DNA of 64,000 bases from Nitrosomonadales bacterium (GTDB lineage: Bacteria > Pseudomonadota > Gammaproteobacteria > Burkholderiales > Gallionellaceae). The stretch covers positions 620,001 through 684,000 of the forward strand of contig JADJWO010000001.1 of NCBI GenBank assembly GCA_016716325.1, given 5' to 3'. Positions 61,308 to 64,000 of this stretch are shown piece by piece. Made by a program: the position numbers and the translations under genes. The notes under the pieces were generated by a model. The model saw nothing but the letters and a program-made list of their open reading frames with translations. It had not been told where the DNA came from and did not search any database. How positions within the stretch are numbered: the stretch's first letter is position 1; every line of letters starts with the position of its first letter.

Positions 61308-62289
61308 GAAGCACGTTCCTGATCTGTTGCAACAACCGCGCCATGTCTTCCGGCAGCGGCACTTCCCATTCCATCGTCTCGCCGCTGACCGGATGTTCCA
61401 GTGCAAGGCGTGTCGCATGCAGCGCCTGGCGCGGAAATCCGCGCAGCAATTCGCGCAATTCGGGAACACATTTCTGCGGCCCCTTGAGATAGACACGGTC
61501 GCCGACAAGGGGATGCCTGATATGCGCCATGTGTACGCGTATCTGGTGGGTGCGTCCGGTTTCCAGCTGGCAACGCACCAGCGTGCAACCGGGGAACCTT
61601 TCCTCGACCTGATAATGGGTGGTGGCGGATTTTCCGCCCTCCGTCACCGCCATTTTGACGCGCTGGTCCGGGTGGCGGCCGACCGGTTCGTCCACCGTAC
61701 CGCCGTGGCGCAGTTCGCCATAGACCAGCGCGAGGTATTCGCGTTTCACGCTGCGCGCCTGCAGCTGGCGCACCAGATGGGTTTGCGCGGTGAGCGTTCT
61801 GGCCACCACCAGCAACCCGCTGGTATCCTTGTCTAGACGATGCACGATGCCGGCACGCGGCACGCCTTCCAGTTGCGGCGCATGGTGCAGCAGCGCGTTA
61901 AGCAGCGTGCCTTCCCAGTTACCGCTGCCGGGATGGACCACCAGTCCGGCCGGCTTGTTGAGCACCAGCAGCGCATCGTCCTCATAAAGGATATCGAGCG
62001 CGATGTCCTGGGCACGGTACGGTTGTTCGGCAGGATGTGACCGAGGCCGGACCTCGAGCGCGTCCCCGCCCCAGACCTTCTGTTTCGGTGTGGCCGATTC
62101 GCCGTTCAGGCTGACTTGTTGCTGCACGATCCATTCCTGCAGACGGCTGCGCGAATATTCCGGCAACAATCTGGCCAGAACCTGGTCGAGACGTAGCCCG
62201 GCACAATCACCGGGAACCGCGAAATGCAGCACATCGGAAGAATCGGTGTTTACGTTATAATCGCGCAAATTTTTTCCGGGTCGAGTCAT
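61294..62289 (-). CDS. rluD: 23S rRNA pseudouridine synthase RluD
   Basis: 331 residues as annotated. S4-like domain (LDQVLARLLPEYSRSRLQEW), then the catalytic Asp motif HRLDKDTSGLLVVA and the RTHQIRVHMAHI segment. RluD modifies helix 69 of 23S rRNA. The ATG at 62289 overlaps the divergent bamD ATG, so the true start may be a later GTG at 62232 (312 residues), which would place both promoters in the non-coding gap. I report the ATG as the default. Confidence 0.88.
   Translation of the reverse strand: MTRPGKNLRDYNVNTDSSDVLHFAVPGDCAGLRLDQVLARLLPEYSRSRLQEWIVQQQVSLNGESATPKQKVWGGDALEVRPRSHPAEQPYRAQDIALDILYEDDALLVLNKPAGLVVHPGSGNWEGTLLNALLHHAPQLEGVPRAGIVHRLDKDTSGLLVVARTLTAQTHLVRQLQARSVKREYLALVYGELRHGGTVDEPVGRHPDQRVKMAVTEGGKSATTHYQVEERFPGCTLVRCQLETGRTHQIRVHMAHIRHPLVGDRVYLKGPQKCVPELRELLRGFPRQALHATRLALEHPVSGETMEWEVPLPEDMARLLQQIRNVLHESG
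62256..62261 (+). promoter_or_regulatory. -10 box candidate for bamD
   Basis: An exact TATAAT, 26 bases before the bamD ATG. The complementary strand reads ATTATA, so the site might also serve rluD if that gene starts at the later GTG. No good -35 seen. Confidence 0.5.
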
Positions 62290-63085
62290 GCGCCATAGTT
62301 TAGCCGTATTCCTGTTGCTTACGTTAACCGCCTGCAGTTTGTTGGAGCCCCTGCCGGACGGTTCCGAACAAACCAGGCAACTATCCGCCGCCGAAATCTA
62401 CAATACCGGCAAGGCGGCATTGAACGAGGGCGATTACAGCATTGCAATCAAGCACTTCGAATCCCTGCAAGCGCGCTTCCCCTACGGGCGCTATGCGCAG
62501 CAGGCCATGCTGGAAACGGCTTATGCCTATTACCGCCAAGGTGAACCGGAGCCGTCCATTTCCGCTGCCGACCGGTTCATCAAACAATATCCCAACGATC
62601 CGCACGTGGATTATGCCTATTACGTAAAGGGGCTGGCCAATTTCAACGGCGAGATCGGCATTCTCAAATCGCTGGGCGGGCAGGATCCGACCGAGCGCGA
62701 CCCACGGGCAGCGCAGGAGTCGTTTAACGCCTTCAAGGATCTGGTGACACGCTTTCCAGACAGCAAATACGCGCCCGATTCCAGATTGCGCATGCAGTAT
62801 CTGGTGAACGCACTGGCAAAATACGAACTGCATGTCGCCCGCTATTATCTGCGACGCGGCGCTCATATCGCTGCAGCCAACCGGGCGCAAGGTATCCTGT
62901 CGCAATATCCGAACAGTCCCTCGACGCGCGACGCCTTGCAGGTTATGGTGCAAGCCTATGACGCCCTGGGCATGACCGACCTGCGCGACGATGCCAAACG
63001 CGTACTGGCCAAAAACAGCGCGCCGGGAAGTGCCGCCTACGATGCCGCCACGACCGGAAAATCCTGGTGGCAATTCTGGAAATGA
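62288..63085 (+). CDS. bamD: Outer membrane assembly lipoprotein BamD
   Basis: 265 residues. Lipoprotein signal (MRHSLAVFLLLTLTAC, lipobox Cys at 16) followed by five TPR-like repeats. It contains YSIAIKHFESLQARFPYGRY and MQYLVNALAKYELHVARYYL. BamD is the essential lipoprotein of the BAM complex that inserts outer-membrane proteins. Its last codons overlap the NUDIX start (ATGA). Confidence 0.96.
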   Translation: MRHSLAVFLLLTLTACSLLEPLPDGSEQTRQLSAAEIYNTGKAALNEGDYSIAIKHFESLQARFPYGRYAQQAMLETAYAYYRQGEPEPSISAADRFIKQYPNDPHVDYAYYVKGLANFNGEIGILKSLGGQDPTERDPRAAQESFNAFKDLVTRFPDSKYAPDSRLRMQYLVNALAKYELHVARYYLRRGAHIAAANRAQGILSQYPNSPSTRDALQVMVQAYDALGMTDLRDDAKRVLAKNSAPGSAAYDAATTGKSWWQFWK

Positions 63086-63627
63086 AATTCTGCCCATCAT
63101 GCGGAGCTGCGGTCGAGTTTCGCATCCCGGATGATGACAACCGTCCGCGGCATATCTGCAGCGCCTGCGGCACCATTCATTACCAGAATCCCAAGATGGT
63201 GATTGCCGCCATCCCAGTCTGGGATGACAAGGTATTGCTGTGCCGCCGCGCCATCGAACCGCGCCACGGCCTGTGGACCCTGCCCGGCGGCTTCATGGAG
63301 AATGGCGAGACCACTGCCGAAGCCGCCATCCGCGAAACGCTGGAAGAAGCCAACGCGCGCATCGAGATCGGCGAACTGTTCTCGATGTACAGCCTGCCCT
63401 ATATCAACCAAGTACATCTTTTGTTCCGCGCCCGCCTGCTCGACCGGGACTTCGGGCCGGGCCCGGAAAGCCTTGAGGTTGGGCTGTTCGGCGAAGCGGA
63501 GATTCCCTGGGGCGAGATCGCCTTCCGGCCGATCCGGTTCAGTCTGGAACATTATTTTGCGGATCGTCGCAAAGGCCATTTCGGCTTCCACAGCGGCGAA
63601 CTTGCCGCGCCACCCGCAGCCGGGTGA
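63082..63627 (+). CDS. NUDIX hydrolase with N-terminal zinc ribbon
   Basis: 181 residues. Zinc ribbon CPSCG...CSACG (about 3-32), then the NUDIX box GGFMENGETTAEAAIRETLE (about 72-94). The ribbon plus NUDIX combination resembles NudC-type enzymes or the ADP-ribose/NADH pyrophosphatase branch, but the N-terminal region is shorter than NudC. It overlaps the bamD stop; translation is probably coupled. Confidence 0.88.
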   Translation: MKFCPSCGAAVEFRIPDDDNRPRHICSACGTIHYQNPKMVIAAIPVWDDKVLLCRRAIEPRHGLWTLPGGFMENGETTAEAAIRETLEEANARIEIGELFSMYSLPYINQVHLLFRARLLDRDFGPGPESLEVGLFGEAEIPWGEIAFRPIRFSLEHYFADRRKGHFGFHSGELAAPPAAG

Positions 63628-63656
63628 AGGCTATTTCCGGAACCGGACAAACCCCC

Positions 63657-63662
63657 TATAAT
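63657..63662 (+). promoter_or_regulatory. -10 box candidate for mlaA
   Basis: Exact TATAAT, 31 bases before the mlaA ATG. The -35 region is weak (TTTCCG at 17-base spacing). Confidence 0.45.
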
Positions 63663-63693
63663 CGCCATCAATCCAAGCAATACAGACGACACA

Positions 63694-64000
63694 ATGAACC
63701 GCATCCTGATCGCACTCGCCGCCATCGCATTGACCGGTTGCGCCTCCACCCACGGCAGCAACCCGGCCGATCCGATGGAGTCTTTCAACCGTGGCGTATA
63801 CCAATTCAATGACACGCTGGACAAGGCCATCGCCAAACCGGTCGCACAAGGCTACAAGACAGTAATGCCGGAACCCGGCCAGATCATGGTAAGTAATTTC
63901 TTCTCCAATCTGGACGATGTCATCGTCACCGCCAACGACCTGCTGCAGTTCAAATTCTCCCAGGCGGCCTCGGACGGTTCGCGTTTCCTGTTCAACACCA
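63694..64000 (+). CDS. mlaA: Phospholipid-binding lipoprotein MlaA (3' end outside the window)
   Basis: The first 102 codons are present: MNRILIALAAIALTGCASTH, with the lipobox Cys at 16. DPMESFNRGVYQFNDTLDKA follows, the hallmark of MlaA/VacJ lipoproteins that help keep outer-membrane lipid asymmetry. The reading is open to the window edge. Confidence 0.93.
   Translation, partial: MNRILIALAAIALTGCASTHGSNPADPMESFNRGVYQFNDTLDKAIAKPVAQGYKTVMPEPGQIMVSNFFSNLDDVIVTANDLLQFKFSQAASDGSRFLFNT

Overview
The window looks like one chromosomal segment of a betaproteobacterium, and I favour the Nitrosomonadales/Gallionellaceae neighbourhood. This is an inference from gene order and protein character, not from a search. 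The evidence is the block truA-trpF-trpB-trpA-accD-folC-SPOR-cvpA-purF-metZ, the block cimA/leuC-leuD-leuB-asd-fimV, the citramalate route to isoleucine, and a sigma32-type heat-shock promoter ahead of grpE-dnaK-dnaJ. Most of the DNA is GC-rich and tightly packed, and many neighbours share 4-base ATGA or GTGA stop/start overlaps.

Layout. 1-19.8 kb (minus strand): a long biosynthetic run for leucine/isoleucine (cimA, leuC, leuD, leuB), aspartate-family amino acids (asd), tryptophan (trpF, trpB, trpA), fatty-acid initiation (accD), folate (folC), purines (purF) and methionine (metZ). Embedded in it are fimV, truA, a CbiQ-like membrane protein, a 39-residue entericidin-like lipoprotein and a DUF3147-like membrane protein. 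19.8-23.8 kb (plus strand): grpE-dnaK-dnaJ. 23.8-26.3 kb: pstS downstream of a porin whose promoter region carries four 7-bp Pho half-sites at 11-bp spacing. 26.3-32.8 kb: a dienelactone-hydrolase-like protein, a metallo-beta-lactamase-fold phosphodiesterase, HupE, DUF190, CrcB, an ATP-grasp-like protein, a chalcone-isomerase-like protein and an AT-richer unknown membrane protein.

32.8-39.5 kb is the most disturbed stretch. It holds a thiolase, a putative delta-class carbonic anhydrase, a DUF6933 gene between copies of a short direct repeat, a pntB gene that has lost its 5' quarter, a cysteine-rich secreted protein, an IS4-type transposase remnant and a VapC-type toxin/antitoxin pair. 39.6-49.2 kb is a fatty-acid degradation cluster (fadB-like, fadL, thioesterase, fadD, short-chain dehydrogenase, fadE). 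With the thiolase at 33-34 kb it covers import, activation and beta-oxidation. 49.3-64 kb: radA, yaiI, a REP-associated transposase (RAYT) between oppositely oriented REP pairs, a DinG/YoaA helicase, OmpR/EnvZ, a protein made of seven 19-residue repeats, a DUF3330 mini-protein, PPK2, RimO, a ZIP transporter, PgeF, RluD, BamD, a NUDIX hydrolase and the start of MlaA.

I found no clear new defence or biosynthetic system. The most interesting signals are small mobile sequences and their effects on genes: three diverged MITE-like elements with the same internal layout (6.32-6.44, 27.90-28.05 and 39.47-39.60 kb), a palindromic repeat read in frame inside the fadB-like gene, a related repeat forming the 3' end of yaiI, a RAYT with four REPs, and a duplicated dnaJ tail. 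Among proteins, the 19-residue-repeat protein beside ompR-envZ and the CX3C protein at 37.2-38.1 kb are the best candidates for undescribed function.
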